Part shown: positions 1 to 8,279 of the stretch, piece after piece
Position numbering within the stretch: position 1 is the first letter of the stretch
Layout: each line of letters begins with the position of its first letter
NCBI RefSeq assembly: GCF_022317005.1
Contig: NZ_CP081006.1
Coordinates: forward strand, 806,001 to 870,000
Length of the DNA stretch: 64,000 nt
Reading direction: 5' to 3'
DNA from: Mycobacterium sp. IDR2000157661
Lineage (GTDB): Bacteria > Actinomycetota > Actinomycetes > Mycobacteriales > Mycobacteriaceae
The notes under the pieces: model-generated
Seen by the model: the letters and a program-made list of their open reading frames with translations, nothing else
What the model was told of the DNA's origin: nothing
Databases searched by the model: none
Translations under genes and position numbers: made by a program

Positions 1-2133
1 ATGTGCCCCGATATCGAAACCTACGCACCGCTGATCGTCGCGGGCTTCGGCCTCGGCGACGTGATCAAGGGCGTCCACCCCGCGCACCGGCTGCGCGTCA
101 AGCTCGCCGACCGTGCGCTGACCCAGACCAATCCGCTGCTCGGTGTCGCGTCGCAGTTGCTGACGCTGGCCGCCGGCCGTGCCACCGCCAGCGAGGTGCT
201 CAACCTCGCGCAGGCCGGGCCGGTGCGGGCCCGCTTCGGCTTCACCGACGACAACCTCGAAGACATCACCCGCTGGGTGCGCCAGGCCAACATCCGGTGG
301 GGCTTCGACGCCGACCATCGCGCGCCGTATCGCGTCGACTTCATCCAGAACACCTGGCGGTTCGGCATCGACCGGGTGCTGGCCGGGGTGGCCATGTCCG
401 ACGACTCGCACGCGTGGATCGACAAGACCCTGCCGCTCGACGACGTCAGCAGCAACCGCGTGGACCTGGCGGGTCAGTTGGCCGAGTACGTCGACCGCCT
501 ACAGCGCACCGTCCGGACGCTGACGGGCACCCGGCCGCTGCATCAGTGGCTCGACTCGCTGGCTCGCGGCGTCGAGTTGCTGACCCGGGTGGGCGACGAC
601 GACGCCTGGCAGACAAGCCAACTCGAGCGCGAGTTCGCCGACGTGCTGGCCGGCGCGGCTGCGCGCACCGACACCGAGATGCGACTGCCCGACGTGCGCG
701 CGCTGCTGGACCGCCACCTGGCGGGCCGGCCCACACGCGCCAACTTCCGCACCGGCACGTTGACGGTGTGCACGATGGTGCCGATGCGGTCGGTGCCGCA
801 CCGGGTCGTCTGCCTGGTCGGGCTGGACGACGGGGTGTTCCCGCGCCTCGGCGTGGTCGACGGTGACGACGCGCTGGCCCGCGAGCCGATGACCGGTGAG
901 CGCGACATCCGCTCCGAGGACCGGCAACTGCTGCTCGACGCGATCGGCGCGGCCACCGAGACCCTGGTGATCACCTACACCGGCGCCAACGAGTACTCGG
1001 GCCAGGAACGCCCACCGGCGGTTCCGCTAGCTGAGTTGGTGGACACCCTGGACCGCACGACGGACAAGCCGGTGCACGATACGGTCGTCGTCAAGCATCC
1101 GCTGCAGCCGTTCGACACCCGAAACGTGCTGCCCGGCAGGCTGGTCTCCGACGTATCGTTCTCCTTCGACCCGAGCGTCGAGCGGGCGGCGCGCGCGCGT
1201 CTCGGTGAGCGCGCAGCGCGGCCGAACTTCATCAGCGGGCCGCTGCCCGCTCCCCCACCCGACGACGTCAACCTCGCCGACCTCGTCGCGTTCTTCCGCG
1301 ATCCGGTCAAGGGGTTCTTCCGCGCCATGGACTACACGTTGCCGTGGGAGGTCGACGGCGTGGCCGACGCGATGCCCGTCGACATCAACGCGCTCGAAGA
1401 GTGGACGGTCGGCGAGCGCATGCTCACCGACATGCTGCGCGGCATGGACCCCGACCAGGCCCGGCACGCCGAGTGGCGACGCGGCACACTGCCGCCAGGA
1501 AACCTCGGGTGGCGCAAGTCCAAGGAGCTCTGCGACCAGGCCACCGAGATCGCCACGGCCGCCGCGCCGTATCGCGGAGCCGAACCCGAAGCCGTCGACG
1601 TCGACATCGACCTCGGCGGGCGGCGGCTCACCGGTACCGTCGCGCCCTTCTTCGGTGATCGGCTGCTGTCGGTGACTTATTCGAAGCTCGACGGTCGACA
1701 CCTGCTGCAGCCCTGGATCCCGTTGCTGGCCTTGTTCGCTGACGACCCCAGCCGCAACTTCACGGCGGTCTGCATCGGCAGGCCCAGGCGGGGCACCACG
1801 CCGCGGGTGGAGGTGATCGGCCGGCCCGAGGCGTCGCCGACCGCGCTGCTGGCCGATCTCGTCGCGATGTACGACGAGGGCCGCAGACGACCCCTGCCGT
1901 TGCCGGTGAAGACGTCCTATGCCTGGGCTGAAGCCGTCCACAGTCACGGCGACCCCGACCGCCTCGCCGGTTACAAGTGGCGCAGCAGCGACTACTACCC
2001 CGGCGAAGATGCGGACAAGGCATACGTACTCGCGTTCGGGCCGGGCACCTGGCTGAAGCATCTCGTCGAGCGGGGGCTCGACACCTACGCGAACCGGCTG
2101 TGGTCGCCGATGCTGCGGGCGATGGAGACCTGA
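1..2133 (+). CDS. recC: RecC, exonuclease V gamma subunit (3' part; gene starts before the window)
   Basis: C-terminal 710 residues of the RecC subunit of the RecBCD helicase-nuclease, which processes double-strand DNA ends; in E. coli RecC scans for Chi and splits the strands. The reading frame is open from base 1, and the first ATG lies inside the RecC motif around CPDIETYAPLI, so the true start is upstream of the window. The segment VVCLVGLDDGVFPR near residues 270-283 is typical of the family. The stop codon overlaps the recB start (TGATG), which indicates a coupled recC-recB-recD operon. Identification rests on recognised family motifs plus gene order. Confidence 0.95.
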   Translation: MCPDIETYAPLIVAGFGLGDVIKGVHPAHRLRVKLADRALTQTNPLLGVASQLLTLAAGRATASEVLNLAQAGPVRARFGFTDDNLEDITRWVRQANIRWGFDADHRAPYRVDFIQNTWRFGIDRVLAGVAMSDDSHAWIDKTLPLDDVSSNRVDLAGQLAEYVDRLQRTVRTLTGTRPLHQWLDSLARGVELLTRVGDDDAWQTSQLEREFADVLAGAAARTDTEMRLPDVRALLDRHLAGRPTRANFRTGTLTVCTMVPMRSVPHRVVCLVGLDDGVFPRLGVVDGDDALAREPMTGERDIRSEDRQLLLDAIGAATETLVITYTGANEYSGQERPPAVPLAELVDTLDRTTDKPVHDTVVVKHPLQPFDTRNVLPGRLVSDVSFSFDPSVERAARARLGERAARPNFISGPLPAPPPDDVNLADLVAFFRDPVKGFFRAMDYTLPWEVDGVADAMPVDINALEEWTVGERMLTDMLRGMDPDQARHAEWRRGTLPPGNLGWRKSKELCDQATEIATAAAPYRGAEPEAVDVDIDLGGRRLTGTVAPFFGDRLLSVTYSKLDGRHLLQPWIPLLALFADDPSRNFTAVCIGRPRRGTTPRVEVIGRPEASPTALLADLVAMYDEGRRRPLPLPVKTSYAWAEAVHSHGDPDRLAGYKWRSSDYYPGEDADKAYVLAFGPGTWLKHLVERGLDTYANRLWSPMLRAMET

Positions 2134-5100
2134 TGCGGCCCTTCGACCTACGCGGCGATCTGCCCGCCGAACGCAAGACCACCGTGCTGGAGGCCAGCGC
2201 CGGAACCGGTAAGACGTTCGCGCTGGCCGGTCTGGTCACTCGCTACCTCGCCGAGGGTGCGGCGACGCTCGACCAGATGCTGCTGATCACGTTCAGCCGA
2301 GCGGCCAGTCAGGAACTGCGTGACCGGGTGCGCAGGCAGATCGTCGACGCCGTACGGGCTTTCGACGACCCGCAGGCGGCCGGTGACAACCAGGTCATCG
2401 AGCACCTGCTGACCGGAACGGCCGACGAGCGCGCCGCCCGCCACCGCAACCTGCGCGACGCGTTGGCCGGCTTCGACGCCGCCACCATCGCCACCACGCA
2501 CCAGTTCTGCCAGCTGGTGCTGCGGTCGTTGGGCGTGGCCGGTGACACCGACAGCGGGGTGACACTGGTCGAGAGCCTCGACGAGGTCATCACCGAGATC
2601 GTCGACGACCTCTACCTGCGCCACTTCGGCCGCGAGCGCGAGCAGCCGCTGCTGGCCTACCGCGAAGCGCTGCGCCTGGCCCGTGAGGTCGTCAACCATC
2701 CGGCGACCGAATTGCGTCCGAAGGACCCGGATCCGGATTCGCGCGCCGCGGTGTGCCTTTCGTTCGCCGAAGACGTGCTGTCCGAGCTCGAGACACGGAA
2801 GCGACGCCGAGGCATCCTCGGTTACGACGATCTGCTGGTGCGTCTGGCCGACGCCTTGGAGTCCGACGACTCCGCCGCGCAGGTGCGCATGCATCAGCGG
2901 TGGCCCATCGTGATGGTCGACGAGTTCCAGGACACCGATCCGGTGCAGTGGCGCGTCATCGACCGCGCGTTCACCGGCCGCTCGACCCTCGTCCTCATCG
3001 GCGACCCGAAGCAAGCCATCTACGCCTTCCGCGGGGGCGACATCGTCACCTACCTGTCGGCCGCCGAGACCGCCGACGCGCAGATGACGTTGGACACCAA
3101 CTGGCGCAGCGACGAAGCGCTGGTGACCCGACTGCAGGCGGTGCTGCGCGGGGCGCAACTCGGCCACCCGCGCATCGTCGTCCACGACGTCGCGGCACGC
3201 CACACCGGCACCCGGTTGGCGGGCGCACCGTGTGCCGAACCGTTTCGGCTGCGGGTGGTGCGCCGGGAACCGTTCGGCCGCAGCGGTACTGCGCCGATCT
3301 TCATCGACCAACTGCGTACCCACATCCCTAGGGATCTGGCGGCAGACATCGGTGCGCTGGTGCGTTCGGGCGCCACCTTCGACGGCGAGCCGCTTCGGGA
3401 GGGCCACATCGCGGTGATCGTCGAGAAGCACCGCGACGCCAGGGTCTGCTATCAGGCGCTCTGCGACGCGGGCATTCCGGCGGTCTACACCGGCGACTCC
3501 GACATCTTCAACTCCGACGCTGCCGAGGACTGGCTTGCGCTGCTCGAGGCGTTCGACCAGCCGCACCGCCCCGGCGTCGTGCGGGCCGCGGCGGCGACGA
3601 TGTTCTTCGGCGAGACCGCCGAGTCGCTGGTCGCAGGCGGCGACGAGTTGACCGACCGCGTCGCAAAGACGTTGCGCGAGTGGGCCGGTCACGCGCGCGA
3701 GCGCGGCGTCGCGGCGATCTTCGAGGCCGCTCAGCTCGCCGGGATGGCCGACCGGGTGCTGTCGTGGCAGAACGGCGACCGGTTCATGACCGACCTCGCG
3801 CACATGACACAGCTGCTGCAGGAGGCCGCGCACCGCGAGCGGTTCACGCTGCCCGCACTGCGCGATTGGCTGCGCGCCCAACGAGAGGAACGCAGCGGTG
3901 CCGCCGAACGGTTCCGCCGCCTCGACAACGATGCCGCCGCCGTACAGGTGATGACGGTGTTCGTCGCCAAGGGTTTGCAGTTCCCGGTGGTGTACCTGCC
4001 GTTCGCGTTCAACCGCAACGTCCGCGACCAGGACCTGGTGCTGTTCCACGACGGCGACACGCGGTGCCTGCACATCGGCGGCAACGACAGTCCGGACTTC
4101 ACCGCGGTGGCCAAGCTCGGGCGCGCCGAGGACGCCAGCGACGACAGCCGCCTGATGTATGTGGCGATGACGCGGGCGCAGGCCCAAGTCGTCGCCTGGT
4201 GGGCGCCGTCGAAGGACGAACCCAATGGCGGGCTGTCGAGGTTGCTGCGGGGCCGGCGGCCGGGCGAGCCGATGGTGCCCGATGCCGTTGTGCCGTCGAA
4301 GGTTAGCGACGACGAGGCGATGGAGCGCCTTCGGGAGTGGGCGGCCGTCGGCGGCCCGGCCATCGAGGACTCGGTGCTGGTGCCCGTTCCGGCACGGGCC
4401 CCGGCGGAGGTGCCGCCCGAGGTCACTGCCCGCCACTTCCACCGGTCGATCGACACGGCGTGGCGCCGGACGTCCTACAGCGGGCTGATCCGGGTGGCCG
4501 AGACCACACCGGTGAGCAGCGAGCCCGAGCTCGTCGAGCTCGACGACGAGGTGGCGGAGGTGCCGGTGGTGTCGTCGCCCGCGGGTGAGGACGTGCCGTC
4601 GCCGATGGCCGATCTGCCGACCGGCGCGAAGTTCGGCACGCTGGTGCACGCCGTGCTGGAGAGCGCCGATCCGTTCGCCACCGACCTGGCGACCGAACTC
4701 GAGGCCCACATTCGCGAGCACTCGCTGTGGTGGCCGGTCGACGTGGCGCCCGCCGACCTGGCGGCGGCGATGGTCCCGATGCATGACACCCCGCTGGGGC
4801 CGTTGGCCGACAACGTGACCCTTCGCCAGATCGGGCTTGCGGACCGGTTGCGTGAAATGGAGTTCGAATTCCCCTTGGCCGGCGGTGATCTGAGCGCATC
4901 GGCACCCGACACCCGGTTGGCGCATGTCGGCGAACTGCTGCGTGGCCACCTGGCTGCCGATGACCCGCTCGCCTCGTACGCAGAGCGGCTGACCGGCGCG
5001 GCCCTCGGCGGGCAGCCGCTCAAGGGCTATCTCACCGGCTCGGTGGACGTGGTGCTGCGCGTCGGCGGGAAGTACATTGTCGCCGACTATAAGACGAACT

Positions 5101-5420
5101 GGCTCGGTGACACCGGCCGGCCCTTGACCGCCGCCGACTATGCCGCCCCACGGCTGGCCGAGGCGATGCTGCACTCCGACTATCCGCTGCAGGCGTTGCT
5201 GTACAGCGTTGTGCTGCACCGTTTCCTGCGGTGGCGGCTGCCCGGCTACTCGCCGGATCAGCACCTGGGCGGTGTTCTGTATCTGTTCCTGCGCGGGATG
5301 TGCGGCGCGGCCACCCCGGCGGTGGACGGCCACCCGGCGGGTGTATTCGGCTGGCGGCCGCCGCCGTCGCTGATCACCGCGATGTCGGATCTGCTGGACG
5401 CGGGCAGGAGCGCGGCGTGA
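2133..5420 (+). CDS. recB: RecB, exonuclease V beta subunit (helicase-nuclease)
   Basis: 3'-5' helicase and nuclease subunit of RecBCD, 1095 aa. I chose the ATG at 2133 because it overlaps the recC stop and starts just before the conserved N-terminus; the frame is open further upstream but there overlaps recC. Visible motifs: Walker A ASAGTGKT at residues 21-28, the UvrD-type DEFQDTD motif starting at D263, and motif V near residue 609 (VAKGLQFPVVYLP). The C-terminal PD-(D/E)XK nuclease is intact, with D972, D985 and K987 in the DYK motif followed by TNWLG. Overlaps recD by four bases (GTGA). Confidence 0.96.
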   Translation: MRPFDLRGDLPAERKTTVLEASAGTGKTFALAGLVTRYLAEGAATLDQMLLITFSRAASQELRDRVRRQIVDAVRAFDDPQAAGDNQVIEHLLTGTADERAARHRNLRDALAGFDAATIATTHQFCQLVLRSLGVAGDTDSGVTLVESLDEVITEIVDDLYLRHFGREREQPLLAYREALRLAREVVNHPATELRPKDPDPDSRAAVCLSFAEDVLSELETRKRRRGILGYDDLLVRLADALESDDSAAQVRMHQRWPIVMVDEFQDTDPVQWRVIDRAFTGRSTLVLIGDPKQAIYAFRGGDIVTYLSAAETADAQMTLDTNWRSDEALVTRLQAVLRGAQLGHPRIVVHDVAARHTGTRLAGAPCAEPFRLRVVRREPFGRSGTAPIFIDQLRTHIPRDLAADIGALVRSGATFDGEPLREGHIAVIVEKHRDARVCYQALCDAGIPAVYTGDSDIFNSDAAEDWLALLEAFDQPHRPGVVRAAAATMFFGETAESLVAGGDELTDRVAKTLREWAGHARERGVAAIFEAAQLAGMADRVLSWQNGDRFMTDLAHMTQLLQEAAHRERFTLPALRDWLRAQREERSGAAERFRRLDNDAAAVQVMTVFVAKGLQFPVVYLPFAFNRNVRDQDLVLFHDGDTRCLHIGGNDSPDFTAVAKLGRAEDASDDSRLMYVAMTRAQAQVVAWWAPSKDEPNGGLSRLLRGRRPGEPMVPDAVVPSKVSDDEAMERLREWAAVGGPAIEDSVLVPVPARAPAEVPPEVTARHFHRSIDTAWRRTSYSGLIRVAETTPVSSEPELVELDDEVAEVPVVSSPAGEDVPSPMADLPTGAKFGTLVHAVLESADPFATDLATELEAHIREHSLWWPVDVAPADLAAAMVPMHDTPLGPLADNVTLRQIGLADRLREMEFEFPLAGGDLSASAPDTRLAHVGELLRGHLAADDPLASYAERLTGAALGGQPLKGYLTGSVDVVLRVGGKYIVADYKTNWLGDTGRPLTAADYAAPRLAEAMLHSDYPLQALLYSVVLHRFLRWRLPGYSPDQHLGGVLYLFLRGMCGAATPAVDGHPAGVFGWRPPPSLITAMSDLLDAGRSAA

Positions 5421-7114
5421 CGAGCGTGGAGTGGCGGCGGGCGGTCGGCGCCTCCGGACTGGTACGCACCTTCTCCGAGGCGGAGGTGCTCGACGCAGCC
5501 GATGTCCATGTGGCCCAACGACTCGGCGAGCTGGCCGGTGGGGTGGATGAGGCCGTCGCGCTGGCGGTGGCGCTGGTGGTGCGTGCGGTGCGCGGCGGGT
5601 CGGTCTGCCTCGATCTGCGGTCGGCCCAACGGCAGGTGGGTGTCGACGGCCTGCCGTGGCCGGCGGTCGACGAATGGCTGGCGGCGATCCGGTCGAGCAA
5701 GCTGGCCGGCTCGCCACCGGTGCTGCGCATCGACGGGGACCTGCTGTACCTGGACCGGTACTGGCTCGAAGAGCAACAGGTGTGCGCGGACATCCTGGCG
5801 ATGGTCGCCGCGACACCGCTCGGGTCGACCCCGACCATCGACCGGTTGTTCCCGCCGGGCTTCGAGGAACAGCGGGCCGCCGCCGAAGTCGCCCTCTCCC
5901 AAGGCTTGACGGTTCTCACCGGCGGCCCGGGAACGGGCAAGACCACCACCGTGGCACGACTGCTGGCGTTGCTCGCGGCCACCACACCGGGTACCCGGTT
6001 GCGCATCGCGTTGGCCGCGCCGACGGGCAAGGCGGCGGCCCGGCTGCAGGAGGCGGTGCAGATCGAGGTCGGCAAGCTCGACGGGGCCGACCGGCAGGCG
6101 CTGGCCGACCTGCACGCGACCACCCTGCACCGGCTGCTGGGCCCGCGACCCGACACGTCGGCCCGGTTCCGGCACCATCGGGGAAATCGCCTGCCGCACG
6201 ACGTCATCGTCGTCGACGAGACCTCAATGGTGTCGCTGACGCTGATGGCGCGCCTGCTCGAGGCGGTGCGGCCGGACGCCCGGCTGTTGCTCGTCGGCGA
6301 CCCCGACCAGCTGGCGTCCGTGGAGGCGGGCGCGGTGCTCGCGGACCTGGTCGACGGGCTCGGTGCGGGTCGGATCGCCGAGTTGCGGACCTCGCACCGG
6401 TTCGGTGCGGCAATCGGCGAGCTGGCGGCCGCGGTCCGGGCCGGCGACGCCGACCGTGTCGTCGAGGTGCTGCGCGCCGGCGGTGACAGCATCGAGTGGA
6501 TCGACACCGACGAACCCGCCGACCCGTTGCGGAAAGTGCTGCTGCCGTTGGCTGTCGAGCTGCGCCAGGCGGCCGTCCTCGACAACCGTCGGGAAGCGCT
6601 GGCCACCCTCGACAAGCATCGGTTGTTGTGCGCGCACCGCCGCGGGCCCTTCGGAGTGCGCTACTGGAACCATCAGGTCGAGCGGTGGCTGGCCGAGGCG
6701 ACCGGTGAGCCGGTCTGGTCGACCTGGTATCCCGGCCGCCCGGTCCTGTTGACCGCCAACGACTACGGGCTGGGCCTCTACAACGGCGACACCGGCGTGA
6801 CGCTGCTGCGCGACGGCGTTCTGCGGGCGAGCATCGCGGGCAGCGGAGAACTGGAGTTCGCGACGAGCCGACTCTCCGACGTCGAGACCATGCACGCCAT
6901 GACGATCCACAAGAGCCAGGGCAGTCAGGCCGAGGAGGTCACCGTGCTGCTGCCCACCGAGGATTCGCGATTGCTGACGCGCGAACTGCTGTATACCGCG
7001 GTGACGAGGGCCAAGCGCCGGGTCCGCGTCATCGGCACCGAGGCCGCCGTGCGCGCCGCGACCGAGCGCCGGGTGGTGCGCGCGAGCGGGCTGGCCCGCC
7101 GGCTTTCCCGTTGA
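5417..7114 (+). CDS. recD: RecD, exonuclease V alpha subunit (5'-3' helicase)
   Basis: 565-aa SF1B helicase subunit of RecBCD. The GTG at 5417 overlaps the recB stop codon, implying translational coupling. Walker A (GGPGTGKT) spans residues 169-176, the Walker B DET motif starts at D267, and the C-terminal helicase motif MTIHKSQGSQ is at about residues 495-504. Length fits the actinobacterial RecD family (about 570 aa). The last codons and the TGA stop lie in the left arm of hairpin repeat A (7110-7172), so the very C-terminus may have been set by arrival of that repeat. Confidence 0.95.
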   Translation: MTSVEWRRAVGASGLVRTFSEAEVLDAADVHVAQRLGELAGGVDEAVALAVALVVRAVRGGSVCLDLRSAQRQVGVDGLPWPAVDEWLAAIRSSKLAGSPPVLRIDGDLLYLDRYWLEEQQVCADILAMVAATPLGSTPTIDRLFPPGFEEQRAAAEVALSQGLTVLTGGPGTGKTTTVARLLALLAATTPGTRLRIALAAPTGKAAARLQEAVQIEVGKLDGADRQALADLHATTLHRLLGPRPDTSARFRHHRGNRLPHDVIVVDETSMVSLTLMARLLEAVRPDARLLLVGDPDQLASVEAGAVLADLVDGLGAGRIAELRTSHRFGAAIGELAAAVRAGDADRVVEVLRAGGDSIEWIDTDEPADPLRKVLLPLAVELRQAAVLDNRREALATLDKHRLLCAHRRGPFGVRYWNHQVERWLAEATGEPVWSTWYPGRPVLLTANDYGLGLYNGDTGVTLLRDGVLRASIAGSGELEFATSRLSDVETMHAMTIHKSQGSQAEEVTVLLPTEDSRLLTRELLYTAVTRAKRRVRVIGTEAAVRAATERRVVRASGLARRLSR

Positions 7115-7172
7115 CTCTGCGCCCAGGGCGCGATTCATCCACAGGTTCGCGCCGTAGACGCAGAGTCAACGC
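7110..7172. repeat. Hairpin repeat A (left boundary of DUF559 cassette)
   Basis: A 63-nt imperfect palindrome. The outer arms GTTGACTCTGCG (7110-7121) and CGCAGAGTCAAC (7159-7170) pair perfectly over 12 bp. An inner stem, GGCGCGA (7127-7133) with TCGCGCC (7147-7153), leaves a 13-nt loop. The recD stop TGA (7112-7114) is inside the left arm. There is no T-run, so it is not a standard intrinsic terminator, though it could act as a bidirectional one. It aligns without gaps to repeat B at 8062-8124, with 50 of 63 positions identical by my count. Confidence 0.85.
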
Positions 7173-7214
7173 AAAGGTGTCGGGAATGTCGGAGGTGTCG
7201 GCCAGTCTGCCGCC

Positions 7215-8066
7215 ATGGAGCCGATCCATGGACCCTTCATCGGCAGCGAGGCGCTGGCGGCCGGCGCGCTGAACCGATACCACCTGCGCCGCCACCACCG
7301 GGCGATCATGCCGAACGTCTACCTCGACAACCGCGTGGAACCGACGCTGTACGACCGAACGGTCGCGGCATGGTTATGGTCGGGTCGCCAGGCCGTCGTC
7401 GCCGGCCTGGCCGCCGCGGCGATCCACGGCGCGAAATGGGTCGACGACGACACACCGGTCGAATTGATCTGGCGCAACGGACGATCGCCGACCGGCGTCG
7501 TCACCCGCGACGACCTCCTGCTGCCCGACGAGTACCGGCGCTACGACGGCCTACCCGTTACCACGCCGGAGCGCACCGCGTTCGACTTGGGCAGACGCGC
7601 CAAGATCGGCACGGCCGTCGCGCGGCTCGACGCTCTCGCAGCGGCAACAGGATTCAAGGTGAATGACGTCGAGCCCATCGCCGCCGTGCACCGCCACACT
7701 CGCGGACTGCGCCAACTCGAACGGGCCCTTGACCTGATGGACCCGGGCGCGCAGTCACCGAAGGAGACCTGGTTGCGGCTGCTGGCGATCGGCGAGGGAT
7801 ACCCGCGGCCGTGTACACAGATTCCGGTGTTGGGTCCGGATGGCTGGCCGCTGTACTACCTCGACATGGGTTGGGAGGACATCAGACTTGCTTTGGAGTA
7901 TGACGGCGGGCAGCACTGGGACGACGCCAAGCGGGTCGCCTACGACATCAAACGCGCCGAATACCTCGCTGGCGTCGGTTGGACCGTCGTACGCGTGACG
8001 AAGGGGCACCGTGCCGCCGACGTTCGGGCCCGACTGCGACGGGCCTGGGAGCGATCCACCCGTTGA
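7215..8066 (+). CDS. DUF559 domain protein (Vsr-like nuclease fold) with N-terminal AbiEi-like region
   Basis: 283 aa. The C-terminal third matches the DUF559 / very-short-patch-repair endonuclease-like fold: D217, then E228 and D230 in LALEYDGGQHW, then the GWTVVRV strand-helix segment, a plausible PD-(D/E)XK site. The N-terminal two thirds resemble the winged-helix AbiEi-like region often fused to it in actinobacteria (TPERTAFDLGRR). Starts at ATG 7215, 43 bp after hairpin repeat A. Its stop codon TGA is inside hairpin repeat B. Function is unknown; a nuclease acting on the flanking hairpins is an inference, not something the sequence shows. Confidence 0.85.
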   Translation: MEPIHGPFIGSEALAAGALNRYHLRRHHRAIMPNVYLDNRVEPTLYDRTVAAWLWSGRQAVVAGLAAAAIHGAKWVDDDTPVELIWRNGRSPTGVVTRDDLLLPDEYRRYDGLPVTTPERTAFDLGRRAKIGTAVARLDALAAATGFKVNDVEPIAAVHRHTRGLRQLERALDLMDPGAQSPKETWLRLLAIGEGYPRPCTQIPVLGPDGWPLYYLDMGWEDIRLALEYDGGQHWDDAKRVAYDIKRAEYLAGVGWTVVRVTKGHRAADVRARLRRAWERSTR

Positions 8067-8124
8067 CTCTGCGTCCAGGGCCCGATTCTCTCGCACTTCC
8101 GCGCCCTCAACGCAGAGTCAGCGC
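8062..8124. repeat. Hairpin repeat B (right boundary of DUF559 cassette)
   Basis: Second copy of the 63-nt palindrome. Arms CGTTGACTCTGCGT (8061-8074) and ACGCAGAGTCAGCG (8110-8123) pair over 14 bp with one G-T wobble; an inner GGGC (8078-8081) pairs with GCCC (8103-8106). The DUF559 stop TGA is 8064-8066, in the left arm, the same arrangement as recD and repeat A. The right arm runs into the reading frame of the downstream transporter, where an N-terminus would be expected. Confidence 0.85.
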
Positions 8125-8279
8125 CGCAAGACCGGGGGACGGAGCCGACCGACGTCGACAAGGCGCTGCTGGGTTCTGCGACCTACCGCAGTCTCGGCGA
8201 ACAGCGACTCTCGCCCAAGGAGGAGCGGTTCGAGAAGGGCAGACGCACGGTCGGACTGTTCCTGGCACCACTGCTCGCG

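Noticed and set aside
2148..5816. 1222-codon minus-strand open frame opposite recB/recD
   Set aside because: It lies opposite recB, which has intact motifs. High-GC codon bias leaves antisense frames open, and the translation is low-complexity His/Arg/Gln-rich without any family motif.
7110..7172. Hairpin A as an ordinary intrinsic terminator for recD
   Set aside because: It has no T-run, a large conserved loop structure and a near-identical second copy, so a repeat element explains it better; terminator activity remains possible.
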